33,757 bases of DNA from Bacteroidota bacterium (GTDB taxonomy: Bacteria > Bacteroidota > Bacteroidia > AKYH767-A > OLB10), in the NCBI GenBank assembly GCA_025352785.1, contig JANXSD010000115.1, positions 1 to 33,757 of the forward strand, written 5' to 3'. A program made the translations under genes and the position numbers. Below, piece after piece: positions 8,761 through 15,854 of the stretch. The notes below the pieces were generated by a model. It had not been told where the DNA came from. It ran no database searches and was given only the letters and a program-made list of their open reading frames with translations. The first letter of the stretch is position 1, and each line of letters opens with the position of its first letter.

Positions 8761-10665
8761 ATGAAAAAATTGTTACTTCTCTCGTTTGTTTTCATAGTTA
8801 ATTTTGTAAGCGCTCAGCAATTTTCTGATAAAGAATTTATGCAGATTGCAAACGGAGAACGTGATGCACATTTGGGAAAGTTAAATCGTAAAGCCGTTGC
8901 AACAAACAACAACTTCGATGTAAAATATTATAATTGTCATTGGAATATTGATCCAAATATTTTGTATATATCTGGGAATGTTACTTCTTATTTTGTCGTT
9001 AATCAGGTAGCATTTGATTCTATAAACTTTGATATGAGTGCAGCATTAGGAGTAGATTCTGTTAAATACCATCAAACTCAACTTAGCTATTCACGTAATG
9101 GAGATGTGTTAACACTAAATCTTCCTGCTATAATTCCTATCAATAATTTAGATTCCATAACAATATATTATCATGGAATTCCACCTACTACAGGATTCGG
9201 TTCGTTCATAAAAAATTCGCACGCCTCTCAGCCAATCATCTGGACATTATCCGAGCCGTATGGAGCTAGTGATTGGTGGCCTTGTAAAAATGGTTTAACG
9301 GATAAGGCAGATTCTATTGATATTTATATTCAAACACCAACAACATATCGTGCAGCAAGTAATGGAAAATTGGTAGAAGAAATTGCAACGGGTTCTGATG
9401 TGATTTATCATTGGAAACATCGTTATCCAATCGCAACTTATTTAATTTGTGCGTCAGTAACAAATTATGCGCGCTATTCTAATTTTGTTCCGTTTGGAAA
9501 TGATACTGTGGAAGTACTGAATTATGTATATCCTGAAGATTCTGCTTCTGCCGTTTCACAAACGCTCGACATTGTTCCAGTAATGCAATTGTATGATACC
9601 TTGTTCGGTATTTATCCTTTTAAGAATGAAAAATATGGCCATGCGCAATTTGGTTGGGGTGGCGGTATGGAACATCAAACAATGACTTTTGTTGGTGGTT
9701 TCGGACATGAGTTAATTGCGCATGAACTCGCGCATCATTGGTTTGGTGATAAAGTTACTTGTGCAAGTTGGCGCGACATCTGGTTGAACGAAGGTTTTGC
9801 AACCTATCTCTCTGCTCTTACTTATGAGCACATGTTTAATCAACAATATTGGATTCCATTTAAATCACAGCGGCTAAGTAGCATTCTTTCACAACCAGGA
9901 GGTTCTGTTTGGTGTAGTGATACCACATCCGTAAATAGAATTTTTGATTCGCGTTTAACGTATTCTAAAGGGGCAATGATTTTGCATCAGCTAAGATGGA
10001 TCATTGGTGATTCGGCATTCTTTGCAGCGATAAATAATTATTTGGCAGATGTAAGTTGTGCTTATGGCTTTGCAACTACAGATCTTTTAAAGTCACATTT
10101 CGAAGCTTCTTGTGGTCAGAGTTTAACGTGGTATTTTGATGATTGGTTTACTGGAGAAGGATATCCATCGTATCAAATTAATGCATCGCAAACTGGTGCT
10201 GTAACAAATGTCACCATCAATCAAACGCAATCAACCAATACAGTTTCTTATTTTGAAATGCCAGTAGCATTGAAGTTTAAAAACAATTCGCAGGATACAA
10301 CAATCATTTTCAACAATACTTTTTCAGGACAAAATTATGTGGTTAATATTCCTTTCATTTATGATTCCATAATTTTTGATCCGGGATTATGGTTGATCGC
10401 TACTAATACAATTTCAACATCTATAAAGGAGATTCCTGATACCAGTAAATTATTTATTTATCCAAATCCAACAAATGACATACTAAATATTTCAGGTTTA
10501 CCAGAAAACTTTACCGAGATAACCTTAACCGATATTATTGGCAATACAATTTTAAATTTAAAAAATACCAATAAAATTAATCTCTCGGGCTTGTCCAATG
10601 CAGTTTATTTTCTAAAGGTAAAATACCTGAATGGCGAGCGAGTGTTTAAGATAGTGAAGGAGTAG
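8761..10665 (+). CDS. Secreted M1 family aminopeptidase with T9SS sorting domain
   Basis: A 634-residue zinc aminopeptidase exported by Sec (signal peptide ending SAQ at about residue 19) and then moved across the outer membrane by the type IX system. The active site is complete: HELAH at 321-325, third ligand E344 in NEGF, and the GGMEH exopeptidase motif about 25 residues before the zinc site. The last 75 residues are a type A T9SS sorting domain (LFIYPNPTND start, LSGLSNAVYFLKV, final KIVKE). It lacks the long C-terminal helical domain of the M1 lipoprotein at 156-2771. It probably supplies amino acids by degrading extracellular peptides (inference). Own promoter; last gene before the accessory island. 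Confidence 0.93.
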   Translation: MKKLLLLSFVFIVNFVSAQQFSDKEFMQIANGERDAHLGKLNRKAVATNNNFDVKYYNCHWNIDPNILYISGNVTSYFVVNQVAFDSINFDMSAALGVDSVKYHQTQLSYSRNGDVLTLNLPAIIPINNLDSITIYYHGIPPTTGFGSFIKNSHASQPIIWTLSEPYGASDWWPCKNGLTDKADSIDIYIQTPTTYRAASNGKLVEEIATGSDVIYHWKHRYPIATYLICASVTNYARYSNFVPFGNDTVEVLNYVYPEDSASAVSQTLDIVPVMQLYDTLFGIYPFKNEKYGHAQFGWGGGMEHQTMTFVGGFGHELIAHELAHHWFGDKVTCASWRDIWLNEGFATYLSALTYEHMFNQQYWIPFKSQRLSSILSQPGGSVWCSDTTSVNRIFDSRLTYSKGAMILHQLRWIIGDSAFFAAINNYLADVSCAYGFATTDLLKSHFEASCGQSLTWYFDDWFTGEGYPSYQINASQTGAVTNVTINQTQSTNTVSYFEMPVALKFKNNSQDTTIIFNNTFSGQNYVVNIPFIYDSIIFDPGLWLIATNTISTSIKEIPDTSKLFIYPNPTNDILNISGLPENFTEITLTDIIGNTILNLKNTNKINLSGLSNAVYFLKVKYLNGERVFKIVKE

Positions 10666-10721
10666 GTGGGCAAATGATCGGTAATTTCAAACTTATAAAG
10701 TTAGTATGATGATTTTAAATC

Positions 10722-10730
10722 GTTAGAAAT
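10722..10730 (+). other. Possible cassette junction (GTTAGAA core)
   Basis: GTTAGAAAT lies 58 bp before the first island gene. The same GTTAGAA occurs at 11639-11645, at the end of the first attC-like repeat and 30 bp before the second island gene. In integron arrays each cassette begins just after the G of such a GTTRRRY core site. The final Y of the consensus is not met, and a 7-bp match alone could be chance. Confidence 0.3.
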
Positions 10731-10787
10731 TATTTAATGTATAGCATTGCTGGAATAAGTAAGTTATAAGCCATTTTAAAAGATAGC

Positions 10788-11492
10788 ATGAAACAGGTAT
10801 TTCACATATTGACAATAACATTTTTACTGACTGCTTGTAATCAGAACAATCCGACAATTAGCTCCGCAAAAGTGGACTCTTTCACTATTATTTCTGACAG
10901 ACTGAAGAAGAGAAAGAATGATACGATTGAAAGAAAGATAGTTGACGACTCTCTGATATTCTACAGTGACTCATTGTATATTGACTTAAAGTTAAACTAT
11001 ACTGAAATATCGAAGAATGAATTTCAATCCTACAAACGAAAATATAAAACAAGTTGTGTTTTGGATTCAGGACATTTTATATGTGGTTCAGACCTTTATA
11101 TAAGTAGAGATTGTAACGAAATTTGTGAAACTTACCTTGCTGAGAGGACTACAAATAGAAAAATGTTTATGCCATCAAATTATGATGCAGGCATATTAAG
11201 CATGTTACTTTCACCAGCATGCAATCAACTAATAGTTTGCTCATCGTATGACGGACCTGATTATGTGGACTATTATGAGTTCAGGGCGGAAATATTTGTC
11301 TTCAGTGTAACAACGGGAATTGGGTTAAATGGAATAAAGCCTACTTCTAAGTATTTCACCAAGGACTGGTCAATTGAGGACTTGACTTGGGTAAACGAAA
11401 AAACTATAGCTCTAAAAATTTACGAAGGAACCAGAGGAGGAGATGGAAGTGAGGTTCTTCATAAATATTTTAAAGCAGTCCTTAATAAATAA
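10788..11492 (+). CDS. Hypothetical lipoprotein
   Basis: I do not recognise this 234-residue protein. It begins with a clear lipoprotein signal ending in LTAC (Cys17), so it should be anchored to a membrane. The mature part is polar, contains several cysteines in its middle (around CVLD, CGSD, RDCNEICE, PACNQ), and ends without a known domain. Codon use has more GAC/GAG and less of the neighbours' AT-ending pattern, suggesting recent acquisition (by eye). It is followed within 12 bp by the first attC-like repeat, so it may be a mobile gene cassette. No good promoter was found in front of it. Confidence 0.72.
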   Translation: MKQVFHILTITFLLTACNQNNPTISSAKVDSFTIISDRLKKRKNDTIERKIVDDSLIFYSDSLYIDLKLNYTEISKNEFQSYKRKYKTSCVLDSGHFICGSDLYISRDCNEICETYLAERTTNRKMFMPSNYDAGILSMLLSPACNQLIVCSSYDGPDYVDYYEFRAEIFVFSVTTGIGLNGIKPTSKYFTKDWSIEDLTWVNEKTIALKIYEGTRGGDGSEVLHKYFKAVLNK

Positions 11493-11503
11493 GAAAGGGG
11501 AGG

Positions 11504-11646
11504 AAAAAACGGCTTGTAACAACATATTTGCACCAGAAGGAACTGTTCTGCTTTCTAAGAACTTTTGTAGGTTACAAACTTTTATACTTTTATAGAACAG
11601 TTGTGGTTAACTTTCCGGCAATCGCTAAGCTGCAAAAAGTTAGAAG
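11504..11646 (+). repeat. attC-like palindromic repeat, copy 1
   Basis: Starts just after the stop of the hypothetical lipoprotein and shows nested inverted repeats: CTTGTAAC (11513-11520) with GTTAGAAG (11639-11646), 7 of 8 paired; TTTGCA (11527-11532) with TGCAAA (11631-11636), exact; AACTGTTCT (11541-11549) with AGAACAGTT (11594-11602), exact. The outer span is 134 nt. Paired outer R and L boxes around an internal hairpin, ending in GTTAG, is the architecture of integron attC sites such as the Vibrio cholerae repeats. A related copy follows the next gene. No integrase gene is in the window, so the assignment is tentative. Confidence 0.5.
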
Positions 11647-11675
11647 TAATCTTTAACACGAACCGTAGAATCAAG

Positions 11676-12206
11676 ATGAGAGAAATTAATTATAACATTA
11701 AAGAGAATATTGCTTACACAAATGGATTGCTACATTTAGTGGAATTATTAAATGATGCTCCAAATAGTGCAAAAGATTACGGTTTTGTAGAATTAAATAA
11801 TACCTCAGCAGATTTAACTGAAAGCCTGAAAAGTTTCTTGGAAACGCCAAAATGGAATTTTAATTTTATAAGAATATCGCAGGATTGGAAGAAGATAATA
11901 CTTAACGACACAAGTTGGGCTTTTACAGAAATTATAACACAAAATTATGGTTATGCAATTGAAATTGGTGCCGAAAAATATGAAGCTTTAGTAGAAAAAT
12001 ATAATATTAAAATAGTTCAAAAGATGATTTTAGACAACATTGAAAATCTACTAAAATCTTTTAATAGTTTTGAGGTCTTTCGAATTGAAATTGGTATGAT
12101 AGAACCGAATGATAATTCTGGATATTTTGCACATGGAGAATCAAACTATTTGTTTAAAACAACTGAAAATAATATGTTCTTATTATATTTTCGTGCGTCC
12201 GACTAA
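11676..12206 (+). CDS. Hypothetical protein
   Basis: A 176-residue soluble protein that I do not recognise. It has no signal peptide or membrane segment, is rich in aromatic and acidic residues, and mixes predicted helices and strands (ENIAYTNGLLHLVELL near the start; a Tyr/Phe-rich C-terminus). The ATG at 11676 was chosen; the frame extends upstream to a TTG at 11601 but that stretch lies inside the attC-like repeat. Its stop is directly followed by the second copy of the repeat. Placement between two related repeats suggests a mobile cassette gene. Confidence 0.68.
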   Translation: MREINYNIKENIAYTNGLLHLVELLNDAPNSAKDYGFVELNNTSADLTESLKSFLETPKWNFNFIRISQDWKKIILNDTSWAFTEIITQNYGYAIEIGAEKYEALVEKYNIKIVQKMILDNIENLLKSFNSFEVFRIEIGMIEPNDNSGYFAHGESNYLFKTTENNMFLLYFRASD

Positions 12207-12318
12207 AAAACGATTGCTACCACCACATTCGCACCAAAAGGAACTATTTCGCTTCTATAAATTTTTGTTTGTTAACGAACTTGCCTAAGCAAATTTTCGA
12301 AACGTTATTGGTAATCGT
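12205..12318 (+). repeat. attC-like palindromic repeat, copy 2
   Basis: Begins at the stop codon of the preceding gene and aligns with copy 1: both start with a run of A then CG, share CACCAnAAGGAACT in the middle, and carry CTAAGC followed by GTTA near the end. The outer arms pair: ACGATTgctACC (12210-12221) with GGTAATCGT (12310-12318), with a bulge. An inner TTCG (12228-12231) faces CGAA (12298-12301) where copy 1 has TTTGCA/TGCAAA, so pairing is kept although the bases differ. The left core (TGCTACC) departs from RYYYAAC, so this site may be degenerate. Confidence 0.45.
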
Positions 12319-12340
12319 CAAATACATCTTCAGTAATCAT

Positions 12341-12607
12341 TTACGGAAAAGTTTTATAAATGTTTTTCCTGTGTTCAAAAACAACAAAGTACAATACTTC
12401 ATTTTCTACTTTTATTCCTATTCTATATTCACTAATTCGGATACGGTAATGAAAATCGTATCCAGTTAATTTCTTTATATTTTTAATTTGTGAAAGATTT
12501 TGAGCAGACTCAACTTGAGTTATGCAATCTATAATTGAACGTTTAAGACTTTTGTTCTTAAGTTTCTTTATTTCTTTTAGAAACGATTTTTTAAACTCAA
12601 TATTCAT
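12341..12607 (-). CDS. RelE/ParE-type toxin
   Basis: An 88-residue toxin of the RelE/ParE superfamily. Family features are a basic, lysine-rich N-terminal helix (FKKSFLKEIKKLKNK), the central LTGYDFHYRIRISEYRIGI core, and the final strand with VVFEHRKNIYKTF. RelE members cleave mRNA in the ribosome and ParE members poison gyrase; sequence alone does not decide between them, though the C-terminal HRKNIYK pattern is shared by both. It overlaps the antitoxin gene by 4 bp (ATGA), the usual order of antitoxin first. It is in opposite orientation to the two hypothetical genes before it and lies directly past the second attC-like repeat. Confidence 0.87.
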   Translation of the reverse strand: MNIEFKKSFLKEIKKLKNKSLKRSIIDCITQVESAQNLSQIKNIKKLTGYDFHYRIRISEYRIGIKVENEVLYFVVFEHRKNIYKTFP

Positions 12608-12801
12608 TTATCCAAAGCTTTCATAACTTCATTACGACTAACATTTGAAGTTTTCATACCTGATTCAATTTTTTGAACCAAATTCCAGTCTTCAACCTCA
12701 GCCTGAGTAAGAGCTTTAGCGGACATCCCCAATTTTTTAGCGAGACTAATTAGAAAGGCGATGTCAGATTTTTTCTTCACACCAATAAGCACGGTTTCCA
12801 T
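12604..12801 (-). CDS. Antitoxin of the RelE/ParE-type pair
   Basis: A 65-residue protein directly upstream of and overlapping the toxin gene. It has a short N-terminal strand (METVLIGV), a helical middle (SDIAFLISLAKKLGMSAKAL), and a polar C-terminal helix that would wrap the toxin. Such antitoxins neutralise the toxin and usually repress their own promoter; the DNA-binding part is not certain. The ATG at 12801 is chosen over an in-frame ATG at 12822 because 12822 lies inside the -7 promoter element. Identification rests mainly on position and size. Confidence 0.8.
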   Translation of the reverse strand: METVLIGVKKKSDIAFLISLAKKLGMSAKALTQAEVEDWNLVQKIESGMKTSNVSRNEVMKALDK

Positions 12802-12819
12802 AGTGATCAATTTATAGTT

Positions 12820-12850
12820 CAAATTTAGTTATTTTAGATAAATTCTGCAA
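12820..12850 (-). promoter_or_regulatory. Promoter of the toxin-antitoxin pair
   Basis: On the minus strand TTG (12850-12848) is followed after 20 bp by TAAATTTG (12827-12820), which fits the Bacteroidota -33/-7 consensus and its 19-22 bp spacing. The antitoxin ATG lies 18 bp further on. The pair thus carries its own promoter, unlike the two hypothetical genes before it. Confidence 0.6.
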
Positions 12851-13007
12851 GTGTAATAATTTCATTAAGGAAATTAAACACCTAGGAGTAATTGCGTTGG
12901 AAACCTAGGTTTCGGACAGTCACACCGAATATTTTGGCAAAGACAATTATAAAACAAAATCACAACCTATATATTATGGATGATGCGTATGTTTTTTCAA
13001 TGTATCC

Positions 13008-13119
13008 ATGAGCTCACAAATGTTCGGTTGGGCAAGCAAAAGAAATGAACAACCAAGGATGCGAACACGAAACCATTTTATTGCCAATAATCATTTGTAG
13101 ATGAAATATCAGAGCTCAT
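13008..13119. repeat. Imperfect inverted repeat downstream of the ABC operon
   Basis: ATGAGCTC (13008-13015) pairs with GAGCTCAT (13112-13119), and ACAAATG (13016-13022) with CATTTGT (13092-13098). Inside these, GGCAA (13031-13035) can pair with TTGCC (13081-13085). It could be a decayed mobile element or a structured 3' end of the ABC transcript. It lacks the U-run of a simple terminator. Confidence 0.4.
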
Positions 13120-13132
13120 TAAAAGAAAAAAA

Positions 13133-13879
13133 CTAAAACCAACCAAACAACTCCTCCATTTTCAAAAATGATTTTTCTTCACTATGAATATCTTTACTTA
13201 TCACTCCTTCTTCCATCATCAAAATTCTATTGCCATATTTTAGTGCATCTTTAAGTTGATGTGTGATGAGTAAAGCTGTAAGGTGATTTGTGGAAATAAT
13301 TTCATTTGCTTTCTCCATTACAATTGCAGAAGACTTCGGATCTAATGCTGCTGTTGGTTCGTCTAAGAACATAATTTTGCAATCATCCATTGTTGCCATC
13401 AACAAGGTTAATGCTTGCCGCTGCCCCCCTGAAAGTGTTCCCATTGGCTGTTGCCACTTATCTTCCAAGCCTAAATTTAAAGTACGAATTTTCTCCCGAA
13501 CTAAATCTTTAAAATTTTGATTGATGCCAATATGAAGATGCTTTGATTGTGTACGTAGTGATGCTAATCGAAAATTATCAAGAATACTTAAATCAGGTGC
13601 AGTGCCTTGCAAAGGGTTTTGAAAAATACGACTTAAAAATTTACTTCGTTCATATTCTTTTAAATGTGTAATATCTTTTCCTTCTATTTTAATTGTTCCT
13701 TTATCTGGAGTTACAGTTCCTGCAAGTGCATTTAGTAAAGATGATTTCCCAGAGCCATTTGCACCGACAAGTACTACAAATTCTTGCGCTTTTATTTCAA
13801 GGTTAATACCTCGAAGTACATTTACTTCGTTCGCTTCTCCTTTGTTAAAAGTAAGATGTAAATTATTAATCTCTATCAT
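13133..13879 (-). CDS. ABC importer ATP-binding protein (TrpZ-like)
   Basis: A 248-residue ATPase subunit. All motifs are present: Walker A GANGSGKSS (39-47), ABC signature LSGGQRQAL, Walker B IMFLDEPTAALD, and the switch His in LLITHQ. It ends a three-gene operon with a LivH-like permease and a lipoprotein binding protein, the set that includes the tryptophan importer TrpXYZ of streptococci. The ATG at 13879 overlaps the permease stop by 4 bp (ATGA), so the subunits are translationally coupled; an upstream open extension to 14011 lies inside the permease gene and was discarded. Substrate is not determined by the sequence. Confidence 0.92.
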   Translation of the reverse strand: MIEINNLHLTFNKGEANEVNVLRGINLEIKAQEFVVLVGANGSGKSSLLNALAGTVTPDKGTIKIEGKDITHLKEYERSKFLSRIFQNPLQGTAPDLSILDNFRLASLRTQSKHLHIGINQNFKDLVREKIRTLNLGLEDKWQQPMGTLSGGQRQALTLLMATMDDCKIMFLDEPTAALDPKSSAIVMEKANEIISTNHLTALLITHQLKDALKYGNRILMMEEGVISKDIHSEEKSFLKMEELFGWF

Positions 13880-14742
13880 GCTTGTTTCCATGATTTGAGA
13901 TTTCCTAATGCTACAATTAGCAAAACAATAAGCGCTGTTATTAATCGTAAATAATTTGGATCTATTCCTGCAGATAATGCTAATGCAAGTATCAATCGAA
14001 ATGTTAAGCATCCTAAAATTATTGCGAGGAGATGAAAAAATATTCCACGTTTCACTAATGGTTTAAATAATGTTTCTCCAACCATCACCGATCCTAATCC
14101 AGAAATTACTATTCCAATTCCCATATTGATATCAGCAAAACCTTGGTATTGCGTAAGCAAATAACCGCTTAATGCAGTGCATCCATTTGCAATCGCAAGT
14201 CCGATGATTTTCATCTTGTTCGTATTTACTCCCATGGCTCGTACCATCACTTCGCTATTTCCTGTTGCGCGCATGGCAATACCAAAATCAGTTCGTAATA
14301 TCCACGAAATTATTAATGAAAGCACAATAACAAAAAGTAGTATTGAAATAATTTGTTGCAAGAAAGGATTTGCAATTGGTAACAATCCGAAGTAGTCATT
14401 CGCACCTATTAGTGGTAAGTTCGATCGTCCTAGTATTGCTAAGTTGATTGAATAGAGTGCTGTCATCACTAATATTCCTGAAAGTAGTGCATTTACTTTT
14501 AGATGGGTATGAATTAATCCAGTAAGCGTTCCTGCAATCATTCCTCCTGCTAACGCAGCTAATAAAGTTACTAATGGATGCACATGATGCGTTAAACAAA
14601 TCGCAGTAATTACACCACCTAATGTATAACTTCCATCTGTAGTGATATCTGGAATATTAAATATGCGTAAACTCAAAAATATTCCCAACCCTAAAGCTGA
14701 AAAGCCTATACCTTGAATGACCGCGGTGATGATAAAATCCAT
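13876..14742 (-). CDS. ABC importer permease (TrpY-like)
   Basis: A 288-residue inner-membrane protein with about nine hydrophobic segments, related to the branched-chain amino acid (LivH-type) permeases. The N-terminal part (GLGIFLSLRIFNIPDITTDGS) and the central MRATGNSEVMVRAMGVN loop, which contacts the ATPase, are characteristic of the uncharacterised/tryptophan branch. Its start is 7 bp from the stop of the binding-protein gene, and its end overlaps the ATPase start. It would form the homodimeric channel of the importer. Confidence 0.9.
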   Translation of the reverse strand: MDFIITAVIQGIGFSALGLGIFLSLRIFNIPDITTDGSYTLGGVITAICLTHHVHPLVTLLAALAGGMIAGTLTGLIHTHLKVNALLSGILVMTALYSINLAILGRSNLPLIGANDYFGLLPIANPFLQQIISILLFVIVLSLIISWILRTDFGIAMRATGNSEVMVRAMGVNTNKMKIIGLAIANGCTALSGYLLTQYQGFADINMGIGIVISGLGSVMVGETLFKPLVKRGIFFHLLAIILGCLTFRLILALALSAGIDPNYLRLITALIVLLIVALGNLKSWKQA

Positions 14743-14749
14743 TTACAGA

Positions 14750-15739
14750 TTAATTTATCTTTACAAAAGTACTATCAAGTTGGACGTTGAATATTTTTGC
14801 AATGGCAGAATTATAAACACGACTTCTTACTTTTACTATTTCAGGAGCAATATCTTTCGCGTTTCCTTGTTTTAAAAATTTTGCTGCTTGTACTCCCGAT
14901 TGATAACCCCATTGGTACATATCGGCTCCATAACTTGACATGGCTCCTCGAGAAACTAATCCTGCTTCGCTAGTGATGATCGGAATATTTTTCGCACTAC
15001 AACTTTTCGCAATGGTTTCAAAAGATGCAAAGATAACATTATCAGGAAGTGCAAAAAACACATCGATATTTTTATTTAATAATGATTGCGTTATCAATTG
15101 TGTTTCTGATGAATTTACGACAGGAAGTATTTCCAGTTTCAATCCTAATCGTGCACAACCTTCTTTTAATTTATTTAATGCATCTACCGATTGCGATTCT
15201 GCCTGACTGTAAATTGTTCCAACAGTTTTCGCATTTGGAAAGAGTGTTTTAATTAATGTAACAGAAGTGTCGATGTAATCTAGTGTTTCATAAACACCAA
15301 ATAAATTTGCAGGAGATTTACCCTTTGCATCTGTTAACTTCGCTAAATCCGGACGGGGAGCTACCATCATAAAGATTGGAATTTCTTTTGTGCGTTGCAC
15401 TGCATTCACTGTTGCTAATGTTGTGTTTGCAGCAATGAAATCTGGCTTCTTTGAAATTATTAAATCGACAGCTTGCAATAATGTTGGTTGATCTCCTTGC
15501 GCATTTTTATAAATGACTTCAAGCGTTTTTTTGTTTTCAGAAAATCCTGCGCTGTCAAGCGCGTCCATAAAACCATTTTTAGCTTTTGCTAAAGTTTCAT
15601 CTTGAACAAAATCGATGAAGCCAATCAATGGAATATGCTTTTCGTTTTTGTTTTCTGGAGATAAATGGCATCCGTTAAGAATAGTAATTAATCCAAGTAG
15701 AAAACAGAGCGCAGTAACTTTTAGGAGGCGATTTTGCAT
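14750..15739 (-). CDS. ABC importer substrate-binding lipoprotein (TrpX-like)
   Basis: A 329-residue periplasmic binding protein of the ABC_sub_bind type, the family of streptococcal TrpX. The signal peptide ends in LNGC (Cys24), followed by an acidic, Asn-rich linker and the two-lobed fold: KHIPLIGFIDF, FIAANTTLATVNAVQ, IPIFMMVAPRPD, KTVGTIYSQAESQSVDALN, and DVFFALPDNVIFASF. It is first in the operon. A TATCTTCG element (minus strand, 15762-15755) close to the -7 consensus lies 15 bp before the ATG. The ligand could be tryptophan or another small aromatic or purine compound; tryptophan is favoured only by nearby tryptophan genes. Confidence 0.88.
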   Translation of the reverse strand: MQNRLLKVTALCFLLGLITILNGCHLSPENKNEKHIPLIGFIDFVQDETLAKAKNGFMDALDSAGFSENKKTLEVIYKNAQGDQPTLLQAVDLIISKKPDFIAANTTLATVNAVQRTKEIPIFMMVAPRPDLAKLTDAKGKSPANLFGVYETLDYIDTSVTLIKTLFPNAKTVGTIYSQAESQSVDALNKLKEGCARLGLKLEILPVVNSSETQLITQSLLNKNIDVFFALPDNVIFASFETIAKSCSAKNIPIITSEAGLVSRGAMSSYGADMYQWGYQSGVQAAKFLKQGNAKDIAPEIVKVRSRVYNSAIAKIFNVQLDSTFVKIN

Positions 15740-15854
15740 AATAATTAGTAGATACGAAGATACAATTTATGTGGTGTAAAAATTTAAATCATTTATAAAC
15801 AATTCTGTTAGGAAATTGTTTTTGTTTACTCAAATACAAATCTTAAAAATAGTG

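Larger units (their letters stand above)
12802..13132. other. Intergenic region between toxin-antitoxin and ABC operon
   Basis: No coding potential was seen. It holds the toxin-antitoxin promoter (12820-12850), a perfect 12-bp palindrome AAACCTAGGTTT (12901-12912) preceded by another CCTAGG at 12881, and a long imperfect inverted repeat at 13008-13119. No third copy of the attC-like repeat was recognised here. Confidence 0.6.

Noticed and set aside
12207-12469. Plus-strand frame (12269-12469) opposite the toxin gene
   Set aside because: Antisense to a well-supported toxin and composed of AT-rich low-complexity residues.
13027-13033. GTTGGGC as a third attC core site
   Set aside because: No matching RYYYAAC partner or the shared CACCAnAAGGAACT block upstream; a 7-bp match is expected by chance.
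15740-15854. Riboswitch or T-box in front of the TrpX-like operon
   Set aside because: Only about 115 bp, AT-rich, with no conserved stem-loop or anticodon-like bulge visible, and the -7 like element leaves a 15-bp leader.
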